From positions 558,001-622,000 of the forward strand of contig NZ_FLKM01000008.1 of NCBI RefSeq assembly GCF_900086585.1: a DNA stretch of 64,000 bases, in the 5' to 3' direction. Each line of letters opens with the position of its first letter. The stretch's first letter is position 1. Shown piece by piece: positions 1 through 8,634 of the stretch. Both the position numbers and the translations under genes were made by a program. Source of the stretch: Emergencia timonensis (GTDB taxonomy: Bacteria > Bacillota > Clostridia > Peptostreptococcales > Anaerovoracaceae). The notes beneath the pieces are model-generated. The model ran no database searches. It worked only from the letters and a program-made list of their open reading frames with translations, and was not told where the DNA came from.

Positions 1-336
1 GGACCGCATGACGTCGACAATCACGATAGGAATTTCGGCAATGGTCGCATAACCGATATTTTCCTGTTTGAGCGAGAACCCTGGACCGGAGGTAGCGGTC
101 ATCGCCTTCATTCCTGCCACCGATGCACCGAGGGCAGCAGCGATGCCTGCAATCTCATCTTCCATCTGCATAAATTTGCCGCCTACCTGGGGAAGTCTCA
201 CTGCGCTTCGCTCTGCAATTTCGGTAGAAGGTGTAATCGGATATCCGGCGTAAAACCTCATCCCGGCCGCAATTGCTCCTTCTACACAGGCTTCGTTGCC
301 CTGCAGCAATTGAAATCTCTTCTGTTCGTTTGCCAT
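1..336 (-). CDS. 2-oxoacid:ferredoxin oxidoreductase, alpha subunit (partial, 3' end outside window)
   Basis: The first 112 codons of an alpha subunit of a KorA/VorB-type 2-oxoacid:ferredoxin oxidoreductase, which oxidises a 2-oxo acid with CoA to acyl-CoA, CO2 and reduced ferredoxin. The ATG is at 336, after the ferredoxin stop codon. The translation has the family signature YAGYPITPSTEIAE near residue 30 and TSGPGFSLKQE further on, as in the complete paralogue at 1329. It follows the ferredoxin gene by one base, so the two form one leftward operon. The rest (C-terminal part and the beta and gamma subunits) should lie beyond the left edge. Substrate cannot be told. Confidence 0.9.
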   Translation of the reverse strand, partial: MANEQKRFQLLQGNEACVEGAIAAGMRFYAGYPITPSTEIAERSAVRLPQVGGKFMQMEDEIAGIAAALGASVAGMKAMTATSGPGFSLKQENIGYATIAEIPIVIVDVMRS

Positions 337-337
337 G

Positions 338-538
338 TTACATCGCCTCCTTTTCTACCCAGATCGCGTAGTCAGGACAGCGCTGTTCGCAGAGACCGCA
401 GCAGATGCAGGCCTCGGGGCTCTTCACCACTATTTTTTCATGCTCTAATACCAGTACTTTTTTTGGACAGAACTCGACGCAGTATCCGCAGCCTTTGCAC
501 CATGCGGGTTCCACGACGAGTCTTTTACCATTCGCCAT
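338..538 (-). CDS. 4Fe-4S ferredoxin, delta subunit of the leftward 2-oxoacid oxidoreductase
   Basis: A 66-residue two-cluster ferredoxin with two CxxCxxCxxxCP motifs (Cys14/17/20/24 and Cys44/47/50/54; an extra Cys46 lies inside the second). Such small ferredoxins are the electron-transfer (delta) subunits of four-subunit 2-oxoacid oxidoreductases. I chose ATG at 538, because AGGTG sits about 7 bases upstream; a GTG nine bases earlier (547) is also in frame but overlaps that site. It is the first gene of the leftward operon and is followed directly by the alpha subunit. It is a paralogue of the rightward ferredoxin at 1110, the two genes lying head to head. Confidence 0.88.
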   Translation of the reverse strand: MANGKRLVVEPAWCKGCGYCVEFCPKKVLVLEHEKIVVKSPEACICCGLCEQRCPDYAIWVEKEAM

Positions 539-1109
539 TTCTTTCACCTCTTAGTTCGTTTTCATTTATAAATATACCTTCAAAGGAAGGTGTTCATTTA
601 TGAATATAGCACAAATTCCCCGAAAATAGAGGAAAAAACATTTTCTATACGATTATACATTATACGAAATTTATGACGGTTTTTACTGCACAAATCTTCC
701 AATAGCGCTGCAACAAAACGAAAGCAGTTTTTTGCCGCCAACAGGTTGGAAGTTATAGCGATTTTTAGTCGTAAATAATTTGCGGAAGTAGACATATTTG
801 ACGATGTTTTCCTCATAAAATATAAGAAAATCAAGTTTCAAATAGTATTTTATATTGAAATAATATTTTCATGAAAATTATTATAAATTGAAAAATGACT
901 AAAAAAACATAACGATTGCAACGAATATATAATAAAACAGAAAATTTATAAAATAATGAAAATTAATTAATTTGACTTGACATTTGAATTGACGAAGCTT
1001 AGAATGAAGTTGAAATATTAATTTCTAATTTTAATAAAAACTGAAATTTTTATAACATTATTTCAGTGAAAAATAAGCATCACATTTAAAATTGCGGGAG
1101 GAAAAAACT
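539..1109. promoter_or_regulatory. AT-rich divergent intergenic region between two ferredoxin oxidoreductase operons
   Basis: About 570 bases without a convincing gene. It is far more AT-rich than the flanking genes and carries the divergent start signals of both operons. A near-consensus promoter for the rightward operon is at 977-1005. A symmetrical core TTTTCATGAAAA lies at 866-877 and could be an operator. TTTCAAATA (about 827-836) is partly inverted against TATTGAAA further right. ORFs in this interval are short, AT-driven and without a ribosome binding site, so I do not call them. Confidence 0.6.
977..1005 (+). promoter_or_regulatory. sigma-A promoter of the rightward aromatic 2-oxoacid operon
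   Basis: TTGACA at 977-982, a 17-base spacer, and TAGAAT at 1000-1005. This predicts a start near 1012 and a leader of about 98 bases before the ferredoxin ATG at 1110. The match is strong, but the background is AT-rich. Confidence 0.6.
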
Positions 1110-1310
1110 ATGGCGACATTGAACTTGAACGTCGAAAGGTGCAAGAGCTGCAGTTACTGCATTATCTCTTGTCCGAAAAAAGCGCTGCAACTTTCCGGCT
1201 CACTGAACAAGGAAGGTTACGACTACGTTATTGTTGATGATGACAAATGCATTCGGTGCGGGATCTGTTATACAGTCTGTCCGGACAATGTATTTGAAAT
1301 CGCAGAGTAG
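1110..1310 (+). CDS. 4Fe-4S ferredoxin, delta subunit of 2-oxoacid:ferredoxin oxidoreductase
   Basis: A 66-residue ferredoxin with two 4Fe-4S motifs: Cys11/14/17/21 and Cys47/50/53/57, each ending in CP. It would carry electrons from the alpha-beta-gamma core to free ferredoxin. The ATG at 1110 is preceded by GGGAGG at 1096-1101; an earlier TTG in frame overlaps that site and is less likely. It is the first gene of the rightward operon, 18 bases before the alpha subunit. Together with the next three genes it makes a complete four-subunit enzyme. Confidence 0.92.
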   Translation: MATLNLNVERCKSCSYCIISCPKKALQLSGSLNKEGYDYVIVDDDKCIRCGICYTVCPDNVFEIAE

Positions 1311-1328
1311 GTGTTGGAGGTGAACGAC

Positions 1329-2378
1329 ATGAAAAAAATGTGGAAAGGCAATCACGCTATTGCCGAGGCGGCGCTGAGAGCAGGCTGCCAGTTTTATGCA
1401 GGATACCCTATTACACCGCAGACAGAAGTAGGAGAATATCTGTCCAGCAGAATGCCTGAACTGGGAAGGACCTTCCTGCAGGCCGAGAATGAAATGTCCG
1501 CAGTCTATATGATCTTCGGTTCCTACGCCTGTGGCATGCGCTCTATGACCAGCTCCTCCGGCCCGGGATTTTCTCTGAAACAGGAAGGTATCGCCTATAT
1601 GTGCGCTAACAATTATCCGGCAGTCTTTGCTAACGTTCAGCGCTGGGGTCCAGGACTGGGGACGCTGGATTCTGCGCAGACAGATTATCTGAGAGATACG
1701 AGGGGCGGCGGCAACGGCGATTACAGAGTCATCGTCTATGCGCCAAACAGTATTCAGGAAACCGTTGACCTGATGTACAACGCCTTTGATGTGGCAGAGA
1801 AATACAGAAATCCGGTGGAAATCATGTCAGAAGCGGCATTGGGGCAGATGATGGAGCCTGTCGCTTTCCCTGAATTTAAGGAACGGACGGAGGATCTGGG
1901 CTGGACCTTTGACGGAACCAACAGACCGCATGGGAGAATTGAAAACCCAGAGAAACCCGGCTTTGTAAGAAACAAGATCAAGACCATGGAAGAAAACGAG
2001 CAGCAGTGGGAGAGCTACATGGTAGAAGATGCAGAATACATATTCGTCGCTTTTGGATTGCCATCGAGAACAACGAGAAATGCTGTAGAGCAGCTGAGGG
2101 CAAAGGGAGAGAAAGTGGGTCTGATCAGACCAATCACCGTATGGCCGTTCCCGGCAAAGGCCTTTGCAGAAGCAAAAGGGGATATCAAAGGCTTGATATC
2201 AGTGGAATCCACCGACGCGGGGCAGTTAATTGAGGACGTAGCCCTGACAGCAAAGAAGACAGGGCACGGAAATGCACCTGTTTATGGATTATTCTCAGGT
2301 CAGAATATCCCAAAGACAAAAGAAATTATTGAATACTTTGAAGGAATCAAAGCAGGACAGATGAAGGAGGTGTTCTAA
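1329..2378 (+). CDS. 2-oxoacid:ferredoxin oxidoreductase, alpha subunit
   Basis: A 349-residue KorA/VorB-type alpha subunit. The pyrimidine-binding signature YAGYPITPQTEVGEY starts at residue 23, and SSGPGFSLKQE follows near residue 75. The enzyme converts 2-oxo acids plus CoA to acyl-CoA and CO2 in the cytoplasm, reducing ferredoxin. The ATG at 1329 follows GGAGGTGA by a normal distance; an in-frame GTG at 1311 would bury that site. The neighbouring aminotransferase, ADP-forming acyl-CoA synthetase and arylacetate decarboxylase suggest that the natural substrate is an aryl pyruvate. That is inferred from context: sequence alone does not separate Kor, Vor and aryl-pyruvate specificities. Confidence 0.9.
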   Translation: MKKMWKGNHAIAEAALRAGCQFYAGYPITPQTEVGEYLSSRMPELGRTFLQAENEMSAVYMIFGSYACGMRSMTSSSGPGFSLKQEGIAYMCANNYPAVFANVQRWGPGLGTLDSAQTDYLRDTRGGGNGDYRVIVYAPNSIQETVDLMYNAFDVAEKYRNPVEIMSEAALGQMMEPVAFPEFKERTEDLGWTFDGTNRPHGRIENPEKPGFVRNKIKTMEENEQQWESYMVEDAEYIFVAFGLPSRTTRNAVEQLRAKGEKVGLIRPITVWPFPAKAFAEAKGDIKGLISVESTDAGQLIEDVALTAKKTGHGNAPVYGLFSGQNIPKTKEIIEYFEGIKAGQMKEVF

Positions 2379-3116
2379 GTGGCAGTATTAACAACACCAA
2401 AAATGGTGAGCATTCCCAACTCATTTTGTGCAGGATGCGGGCATGGCCTCCTGAATCGTCTGATTGCGGAGGTAATTGAAGAGAACGGATACGAGGATAA
2501 AACAATCATTACCCTGGGCGTAGGCTGTTCTTGCAATATGAACCACAGTTGGAACGGAGACAAAATACAGACAGCCCACGGCAGAGGCGCCAGCACGGCA
2601 ACGGGTATCAAGGTGGCAAGGCCAGATCTCTTGTCCATCGCTTATCAGGGCGACGGCGATGCTTATGTCATCGGTCTCGCTGAAACGCTCAACGCGGCTT
2701 ATAGAAATACTAACATCACCGTATTTGTGGTCAACAACAACAACTTTGCCATGACTGGCGGCCAGATGTCCTGGACCACCATGCCGGGACAGAAGACTAC
2801 CACCAGTGAAGCAGGCCGAGATCCGCTGGTGACCGGATTCCCAATCAAAGTGCCCGAAATCGTCGCAGGTTTTGACCAGGTGGCTTATGTAGCCAGAGGA
2901 TCAGTACATAGTGCAAAGGAAATAAACAATCTGAAAAAATATGTCAAGAACGCAATCGAAGCCCAGCTGCATAACGAAGGATATTCACTGGTAGAGGTGC
3001 TGGCGCCATGTCCGACCAACTGGGGCATGAACTTGGAAAAATCCGTCGCCTGGATGGAAAAAGAAGTTCTTCCATATTATCAGGTTGGAACATTGAGAGA
3101 AAGGACAGGGAAATAA
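2379..3116 (+). CDS. 2-oxoacid:ferredoxin oxidoreductase, beta subunit (thiamine diphosphate-binding)
   Basis: A 245-residue beta subunit of KorB/VorA type. It has the N-terminal CxGCGHG cluster/TPP segment (Cys17, Cys20), the TPP-Mg motif beginning GDGD at residue 91 and running to the NNNNFAMTGGQ loop, and a late CPTNW segment close to the CPTGWG usual in this family. It starts with GTG directly after the alpha stop codon, with AAGGAGG upstream, so translation is coupled. It forms the catalytic site with the alpha subunit. The length is slightly short for the family but no element appears to be missing. Confidence 0.9.
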   Translation: MAVLTTPKMVSIPNSFCAGCGHGLLNRLIAEVIEENGYEDKTIITLGVGCSCNMNHSWNGDKIQTAHGRGASTATGIKVARPDLLSIAYQGDGDAYVIGLAETLNAAYRNTNITVFVVNNNNFAMTGGQMSWTTMPGQKTTTSEAGRDPLVTGFPIKVPEIVAGFDQVAYVARGSVHSAKEINNLKKYVKNAIEAQLHNEGYSLVEVLAPCPTNWGMNLEKSVAWMEKEVLPYYQVGTLRERTGK

Positions 3117-3118
3117 GT

Positions 3119-3649
3119 ATGGAAATAGTATTTGCAGGTTTCGGAGGACAGGGAGTTCTCACTTCTGGATTAATCGTTTCTGAAATGGCCCTGCAGGAGG
3201 GCATGAATGTGACCTGGATGCCTGCCTATGGCCCAACCATGCGAGGCGGCAAAGCGTACAGCGTTGTAAAATACTCTGACGGCCCTCTGGGCGGTCCGGA
3301 TATGGAAGACATGGATATTCTCGTGGCCATGAACCAGCCGTCCCTGGAATATATGAAATACATGAAAGAAGGCGGTCTGGTCATCATGAACAGCGACAAC
3401 GTGGCAGACGATGTGGAAATCGATGAAAAATATGATTCTGTCAGAATTCCGTGCATGACATTGGCTCTCAAGGTGAATAACCCGAAAGCGGCGAATATCG
3501 TCGCCATCGGTGCCATGATTAAAAAGTGCGGTCTATTTGAAGAAGAAAAGGCAAAAGAAGCTCTGAAAAAAATCTTCGAAGAAAAAGGAAAAGGCAAATT
3601 TACGGCAGCAAATGAAGCAGCCTTTATGGAAGGCTATCACAGCTTGTAA
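3119..3649 (+). CDS. 2-oxoacid:ferredoxin oxidoreductase, gamma subunit
   Basis: A 176-residue gamma subunit with the characteristic N-terminal GFGGQG motif at residues 7-12, WMPAYGPTMRGG (the conserved YGPxxRGG of the family) and the PSLEYMKY region. It completes the delta-alpha-beta-gamma set, which is transcribed in that order. I chose the ATG at 3119, two bases after the beta stop, because the family always begins at this MEIVFAG position; the open frame extends 37 codons upstream inside the beta gene but that part has no family similarity. Confidence 0.9.
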   Translation: MEIVFAGFGGQGVLTSGLIVSEMALQEGMNVTWMPAYGPTMRGGKAYSVVKYSDGPLGGPDMEDMDILVAMNQPSLEYMKYMKEGGLVIMNSDNVADDVEIDEKYDSVRIPCMTLALKVNNPKAANIVAIGAMIKKCGLFEEEKAKEALKKIFEEKGKGKFTAANEAAFMEGYHSL

Positions 3650-3676
3650 GCGAAGGCATTGACGGAGGAAGTAAAA

Positions 3677-5776
3677 ATGAATTTAGAAAAGCTAATCAAG
3701 CCAAAGAGCATCGCCGTTGTCGGGGTCAGTGATAAACCGGGCTTTGGCAGCGGGGCGGCAAAGGGTGCTTTGGGAAGCCGCAATGCGGATCGGGCCTATT
3801 TTGTCCATCCAAAGAGAGAGGAACTGTTTGGAAAGAAGTGCTATCCTTCTATTTCAGATCTTCCTGAAGTGGTGGACTGTGTCGTACTCTGTACCCCCGC
3901 CCAAACGGTTAACGCCTTAGTAGAAGAAGCGGGCAGATGCGGTGTCGGCGCAGCCGTCGTCTTCGCCAGCGGATTTTCAGAAGAAGGCACCGACGAAGGA
4001 AAGCAGATGGAAGAAGAACTGAAGGAAATCGCAAGACGGCACGACATCTGTGTTCTGGGTCCCAACTGTTTCGGCATGCTCAACAATGTGGATAAAGTCA
4101 ACATGTGGGGCGGTCACACCTTCTGGGATCTGGACGACGATTCTCACGGCATCGCCATTATCGCCCAGAGCGGATTCATTTCGGCAGAGATTTTGAACAC
4201 CGACTTTTTCAACGTATCTTATGCCATCTCTTCAGGAAATGGAAATATCGTCACTCTGGAAGACTTCATGGAGTTCGTCATAGAGGATGAAAGTGTTTCT
4301 GTCGTCGCAATTTACTTAGAGGGCGTCAGGGACGCAGAGAGATTCGTCTCGTCTCTGAAAAGGGCGGCGGAAATCAGAAAACCAGTTATCATTCTCAAGT
4401 CCGGCAGGTCGGTCAGAGGCGCCATCTCCGCCGCATCTCATACGGGCAGTATGGCTGGCTCCAACAAATCCTATATGAGTATCTTCGAGAAATACGGCGT
4501 TATCGTAGCGGATACTTTAGAGGAATTCATGTGTCTGGCGCAGGCGGTCAGCGTGCTGAACGGCACATTTGCGACAAAGAAAGAATACGCAGTCATCAGC
4601 TTTTCCGGCGGCGAAAGCACGCTCAGCGCAGATATTGCCGAGGAAATGGGCGTGGAACTAGCAGAAATCTCAGAAGAGACAAAGCAGGAGATGAAGAAAT
4701 ACATTCCGGATTTTGCCCAAGCGAAAAACCCGCTGGATGCGACCACTTCTCTATTCCGCGACGACGAAAAGACCATCGGTCTGTTGAAGGCATTAAACGA
4801 CGACCCGGCAGTAGGGGCTATCACCGTCGGAACCAATATCAAAAAGGACTTCGATGATACCACTGCGTCCCTCTGTGGCGCCATCGCAAAGGCCAAAGCG
4901 AGAGGCGTGGAGAAACCGGTACTGGCGATTCCATCGCTGGAGGGCTATCGCTATCGGGAGTCGAGAAAGATACTGGAGGATGCAGGCGTTCCACTGATGT
5001 CATCCATGGGAACCTCCTTCCAGGCCTTACGAAAACTGGCAAAATTCGCTGAATATGACTATCGGGAAAGAACCCTTGCAAGCGCGGTTCCTGGCGCTCA
5101 CGGAGAAAAGACCGTCGCCCTGTCAGAGTTCGATTCCAAAGCGGAAATGAAAGCCAACGGCGTTCCAGTTCCCGCACAGGCAATTGCCAGGACGGAGGAG
5201 GAACTGACCGAAGCCGTGAAAGCGATGAAATTCCCATTAGTCATGAAGATCAATTCCTCGGAAATCCTTCATAAGACCGATGCCGGCGGTGTAAAACTCA
5301 ATATTATGAGTGAGGAAGAGGCACTGGCGGCGAGGAAAGAGATTTATGCCAATGTCGCGAAATCCATGCCGAAGGCTTCGACAGACGGCATTTTAGTCCA
5401 GGAAATGGCGCCGTCAGGCGTGGAAATCATCATTGGCGTGACCAACGATAAGCAGTTTGGACCGATGCTCCTGGTCGGACTGGGCGGTGTGTTTGTAGAA
5501 GTATTCAAAGATGCAGCACTCTATCCGGCGCCACTGAACAAGACCGAGGCTCTTGCCATGCTCAAGGAGCTGAAATCTTTTAAGATGCTCACCGGCTATC
5601 GCGGATCAAAGCCGTGCGATATTGAGGCACTGACCGATATGATGGTGAACATTGCAGACTACGCATACAAGCATAAGGATGTAGTCAAAGAGATGGATCT
5701 GAACCCGGTATTCGTATATCCAGAGGGTGAAGGCGTCTGTGCAGTAGATGCTTTGATCGTAAAATACACCGATTAG
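3677..5776 (+). CDS. acyl-CoA synthetase (ADP-forming), fused alpha-beta type
   Basis: A 699-residue ADP-forming acyl-CoA (acetyl-CoA) synthetase with both subunits fused. It runs acyl-CoA + ADP + Pi to acid + CoA + ATP, capturing the thioester energy made by the oxidoreductase. The order is CoA-binding Rossmann domain (residues 1-130, GVSDKPGFGSG), succinyl-CoA-ligase-like domain with the phosphorylated-His motif SHTGSMAGS (His255), then a C-terminal ATP-grasp domain (about 480-699, MKINSSEILHKTDAGG). The ATG at 3677 is preceded by GGAGG. The position between the ferredoxin oxidoreductase and the aminotransferase is what is expected for fermentation of an amino acid to its one-carbon-shorter acid. 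Confidence 0.9.
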   Translation: MNLEKLIKPKSIAVVGVSDKPGFGSGAAKGALGSRNADRAYFVHPKREELFGKKCYPSISDLPEVVDCVVLCTPAQTVNALVEEAGRCGVGAAVVFASGFSEEGTDEGKQMEEELKEIARRHDICVLGPNCFGMLNNVDKVNMWGGHTFWDLDDDSHGIAIIAQSGFISAEILNTDFFNVSYAISSGNGNIVTLEDFMEFVIEDESVSVVAIYLEGVRDAERFVSSLKRAAEIRKPVIILKSGRSVRGAISAASHTGSMAGSNKSYMSIFEKYGVIVADTLEEFMCLAQAVSVLNGTFATKKEYAVISFSGGESTLSADIAEEMGVELAEISEETKQEMKKYIPDFAQAKNPLDATTSLFRDDEKTIGLLKALNDDPAVGAITVGTNIKKDFDDTTASLCGAIAKAKARGVEKPVLAIPSLEGYRYRESRKILEDAGVPLMSSMGTSFQALRKLAKFAEYDYRERTLASAVPGAHGEKTVALSEFDSKAEMKANGVPVPAQAIARTEEELTEAVKAMKFPLVMKINSSEILHKTDAGGVKLNIMSEEEALAARKEIYANVAKSMPKASTDGILVQEMAPSGVEIIIGVTNDKQFGPMLLVGLGGVFVEVFKDAALYPAPLNKTEALAMLKELKSFKMLTGYRGSKPCDIEALTDMMVNIADYAYKHKDVVKEMDLNPVFVYPEGEGVCAVDALIVKYTD

Positions 5777-5787
5777 GAGGGTGAAAA

Positions 5788-7041
5788 ATGGCAGTAAAAA
5801 CTATGACCGCTTCTCATGCAACCGGCAAAGGCAAACCGGACGCCAGCTTCAGTTCAGCAGGCAAGGGGAAGGTGGCAATTGCTAAATATGGAAAAGAAAA
5901 TGTAGTGGACGCTACTTTGGGTGTCCTGAAAGACGATAACGGTGATTTTCTGACGCTGAAAGGCGTGGAGAAGATTTATCGGAATCTGCCGGGAAATGAA
6001 CTGATGGATTACGCGCCTATTGAAGGACTGCGTGAATTCCTCGATGCCGCAACAGAATGCATCTTTCAGGGACATCAGCCGAAGAACACTTATACTTCTG
6101 CCGTAGCGACACCTGGAGGAACGGGCGGCATCCACCACATGATTTTCAATTATGTTGAGAAAGGCGAAACATTTTTGATTCCGGAATGGCACTGGGGTCC
6201 TTACAGAGAAATTGCAACGGAGGTCGAGAAGAAGTGGGAACTCTATCAGATGTTCGATGAAAAGGGAAACTTTACGCTGAAAGACTTGAAGGAAAGAGCG
6301 AAAAGACTTCTGGAAACCCAGGACAGCATCATGACCATCTTCAACACACCTGCCCATAACCCGTCCGGTTATACTATGACCGACGAAGACTGGCAGGAGA
6401 TCATGGACTTTTATAAAGAGTGCGCCAAAGACGAGAGTAAAAAAATCATCGTCATCTGGGATATGGCTTACATCGATTACGCTGGAGATCCCGACGAGCT
6501 GCGGACCTTTATGAAGGCTTTCGAAGACATGCCGGAGAATATTCTCGTCGCCATCGCTTACAGCATGTCAAAGTCCTATCTGATTTATGGAATGCGTTCA
6601 GGGGCGCTGGCATGCCTGACTTCGGCAAAACACGTTGCCGATGAGTTTGAACAAGTAAATACCTACTCCAACAGAGCGACCTGGTCCAATGGCTCACGCG
6701 GCGCGCAGCGGCTGCTGGCCGAAATTGTCAAGGATCCGGCGCTGAAAAAACAGATCGATGAAGAACGACTGCAGTACAAGGAGATGCTGGAAAAACGAGC
6801 GGCAATCTTTGTAAAAGAAGCTGGGGAAGTCGGCCTCAATATTCTGCCTTATAAGTCAGGGTTCTTCATCACATTACCGGCAAAAGATTCGGCAGGACTT
6901 GCTGAAAAACTTGCAGAAGACAATATCTTTGTTATACCCCTCGCGAAAGCAATCCGTTTTGCCATCAGTGCAGTACCGACTTTCCAGGTGCCGGGTTTAG
7001 CAAAGAGGGTCAAGGACGTATTTGCAGGGCACGAAGTGTAA
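5788..7041 (+). CDS. class I/II aminotransferase, probably acting on aromatic amino acids
   Basis: A 417-residue PLP-dependent fold-type I aminotransferase. The PLP lysine is Lys262 in the SMSKSY motif. NTPAHNPSGY (about residue 190) and the later arginine-containing RSGA segment are typical, and WDMAYIDYAG holds the cofactor Asp and Tyr. It would transfer the amino group of the substrate amino acid to 2-oxoglutarate, delivering the 2-oxo acid to the oxidoreductase encoded just upstream. Tyrosine, phenylalanine or tryptophan are suggested by the decarboxylase downstream; this is inference. The ATG follows GGAGGG and the gene is 11 bases after the synthetase. Confidence 0.85.
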   Translation: MAVKTMTASHATGKGKPDASFSSAGKGKVAIAKYGKENVVDATLGVLKDDNGDFLTLKGVEKIYRNLPGNELMDYAPIEGLREFLDAATECIFQGHQPKNTYTSAVATPGGTGGIHHMIFNYVEKGETFLIPEWHWGPYREIATEVEKKWELYQMFDEKGNFTLKDLKERAKRLLETQDSIMTIFNTPAHNPSGYTMTDEDWQEIMDFYKECAKDESKKIIVIWDMAYIDYAGDPDELRTFMKAFEDMPENILVAIAYSMSKSYLIYGMRSGALACLTSAKHVADEFEQVNTYSNRATWSNGSRGAQRLLAEIVKDPALKKQIDEERLQYKEMLEKRAAIFVKEAGEVGLNILPYKSGFFITLPAKDSAGLAEKLAEDNIFVIPLAKAIRFAISAVPTFQVPGLAKRVKDVFAGHEV

Positions 7042-7108
7042 CGCCTGCAAATAGGTTTTAGAACAGAGAATCGAAGCAGTTATTGTTATGATACGAGAGG
7101 AGAAGAAA

Positions 7109-8539
7109 ATGGAACATAAAAATTACATACTCGTAGTAGCTGCAATTTATCTGTTAGTGCTTCTTGGAATCGGTTTCTGGGCAAAAAGAAGAGCAAAAAA
7201 AGTAAATGACTATCTGGTAGCTGGTAGAAAATTAGGACTACTGATGACAGCCTGCACAATTGCAGCAGTACAAATTGGATCAGGTGTCGTTGTCGGAGGC
7301 GCCACTACAGGCGCGGACTCTGGCGTATGGCCGGGCATGTATTATGCGCTGGGATGCGGACTGGGATGCATTTTTTCAGGTCTGTTCATCGCAGCAAAGA
7401 TGAGGGCGGCAGAAGCGGTCGTCCCGATGGATTATTTTGAACTTCGTTATGGCAACAAAAAGCGGGTTCGCGCATGGGCTTGGTTCAGCAACGTGCCGTC
7501 CATGCTGGGAATCTTTGTAGCACAGCTTCTTGCGTGCGGCAGCATTTTATCTGCCTTCGGCATTCCATTCTGGTTAGGCGTAGTCGTATGTGCAGGTGTC
7601 ATCCTGATCTACAGTTCCATGGGCGGGATGTGGTCCGTCGTAGTGGGCGATACCGTTCAGGTCATCATCATGATGGTCGGCGTGCCAGTAGCTGCAATCA
7701 CAGCCTTGGTGGCATTGACCAAAGCAGGTGTTTCTCCATTTGAAGCAGTCTACGTGACGCCGTTTATTCCAAGCGGCATGTTTACCAAGTTCATCTACAT
7801 GATTTCACCGATGCTGGTATCCATCGCAGTATCCTATGATGCTTTTCTAAGATACCAGTCGTCAAAAGACTGGCAGACCGCAAAATGGGGCTGTGTCTGG
7901 GGAGGCATCATCACCATCGTCATCGGCACCCTGGCTTCTACTGTGGGAGCCGCAGGTCGTATTCTGTTCCCGAACGTTGGCAGTGACGGTATCTTCGCTT
8001 ATACCGTAGGCGAAATCCTGGGACCGGTCATGGGAGCCATCGTCATCACGGCAGTTCTGGCAGCGGCAATGTCATCAGGTAACTGCCTGCTGTTGAGCAT
8101 GGGGGCATCCTTTTCAAAGGACTTGTACAACAAGGTGCTTCACCCAGATTCAAAGCTTGAAGATCTTCCGCACAGCAAAAGCATTGCAACGTGGACTATT
8201 ATCATCGCCAGCATTCTGGGCGTACTGATCACCTTTAAGCTGACAAATATTTTGGACGCAATCATTCTATTTAACTATCCGTATATGGGCAGTGTGATCA
8301 TTCCTCTATACTGTGCAGTGCTGTCTAAAGGAGCAACGCCAAAAGGCTGTTATGCCGGCATGATTACTGGCGCTATCGTGGGAATCATCTGCTTCCTGGC
8401 GGGCTTAGGCATCTTTGGCTTCAATGCTGACATGGGACTCTTTGCGGCCTATGTGGTATCAGGCGTGACCATTGCTGCATTCAGTGCGAGGGATAAGAAT
8501 AAATTCCCGATGGTACAGCAGGATCAACACGTCGCTTAG
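7109..8539 (+). CDS. sodium:solute symporter (SSS family)
   Basis: A 476-residue membrane protein with about 13 predicted helices and SSS-family features: the first helix followed by VNDYLVAGRKLG, then GSGVVVGGATTG in the Na+-binding helix region, and a cytoplasmic PMDYFELRYG. Relatives import amino acids, pantothenate, proline or organic acids with Na+. It lies between the aminotransferase and the MFS transporter, in the same direction, so uptake of the fermented amino acid is the simplest role. The ATG at 7109 is preceded by GAGAGGAGAAG; an earlier in-frame ATG at 7088 covers that site. Confidence 0.85.
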   Translation: MEHKNYILVVAAIYLLVLLGIGFWAKRRAKKVNDYLVAGRKLGLLMTACTIAAVQIGSGVVVGGATTGADSGVWPGMYYALGCGLGCIFSGLFIAAKMRAAEAVVPMDYFELRYGNKKRVRAWAWFSNVPSMLGIFVAQLLACGSILSAFGIPFWLGVVVCAGVILIYSSMGGMWSVVVGDTVQVIIMMVGVPVAAITALVALTKAGVSPFEAVYVTPFIPSGMFTKFIYMISPMLVSIAVSYDAFLRYQSSKDWQTAKWGCVWGGIITIVIGTLASTVGAAGRILFPNVGSDGIFAYTVGEILGPVMGAIVITAVLAAAMSSGNCLLLSMGASFSKDLYNKVLHPDSKLEDLPHSKSIATWTIIIASILGVLITFKLTNILDAIILFNYPYMGSVIIPLYCAVLSKGATPKGCYAGMITGAIVGIICFLAGLGIFGFNADMGLFAAYVVSGVTIAAFSARDKNKFPMVQQDQHVA

Positions 8540-8573
8540 AGAATAGACGAAAAATTATAGTAAGAACGAACAG

Positions 8574-8606
8574 TGTCTGGCATTGCCAATAGAGCGATGC
8601 CAGACA
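8574..8606 (+). terminator. 10-bp stem-loop between the SSS and MFS genes (terminator or processing hairpin)
   Basis: GTCTGGCAT at 8575-8583 is inverted at 8597-8605 and extends by one A-T pair on the outside, with a 13-base loop. There is no good T-run after it, so it may be a stabilising 3' hairpin or a partial terminator separating two segments of the operon. Confidence 0.4.
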
Positions 8607-8634
8607 TTATGTGCTAATAAAGATAGGAAACGTT

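Noticed and set aside
725..740. Sigma-54 promoter on the minus strand in the divergent region (TGGCGGC...CTGC)
   Set aside because: GG and GC elements are two bases too far apart for a -24/-12 promoter.
598..834. 78-codon frame on the minus strand in the divergent intergenic region
   Set aside because: No ribosome binding site, AT-driven composition, no similarity to a known family.
861..883. CodY box around TTTTCATGAAAA
   Set aside because: The CodY consensus has a single central base between TTTTC and GAAAA; here there are two, so I keep it only as an unnamed palindrome.
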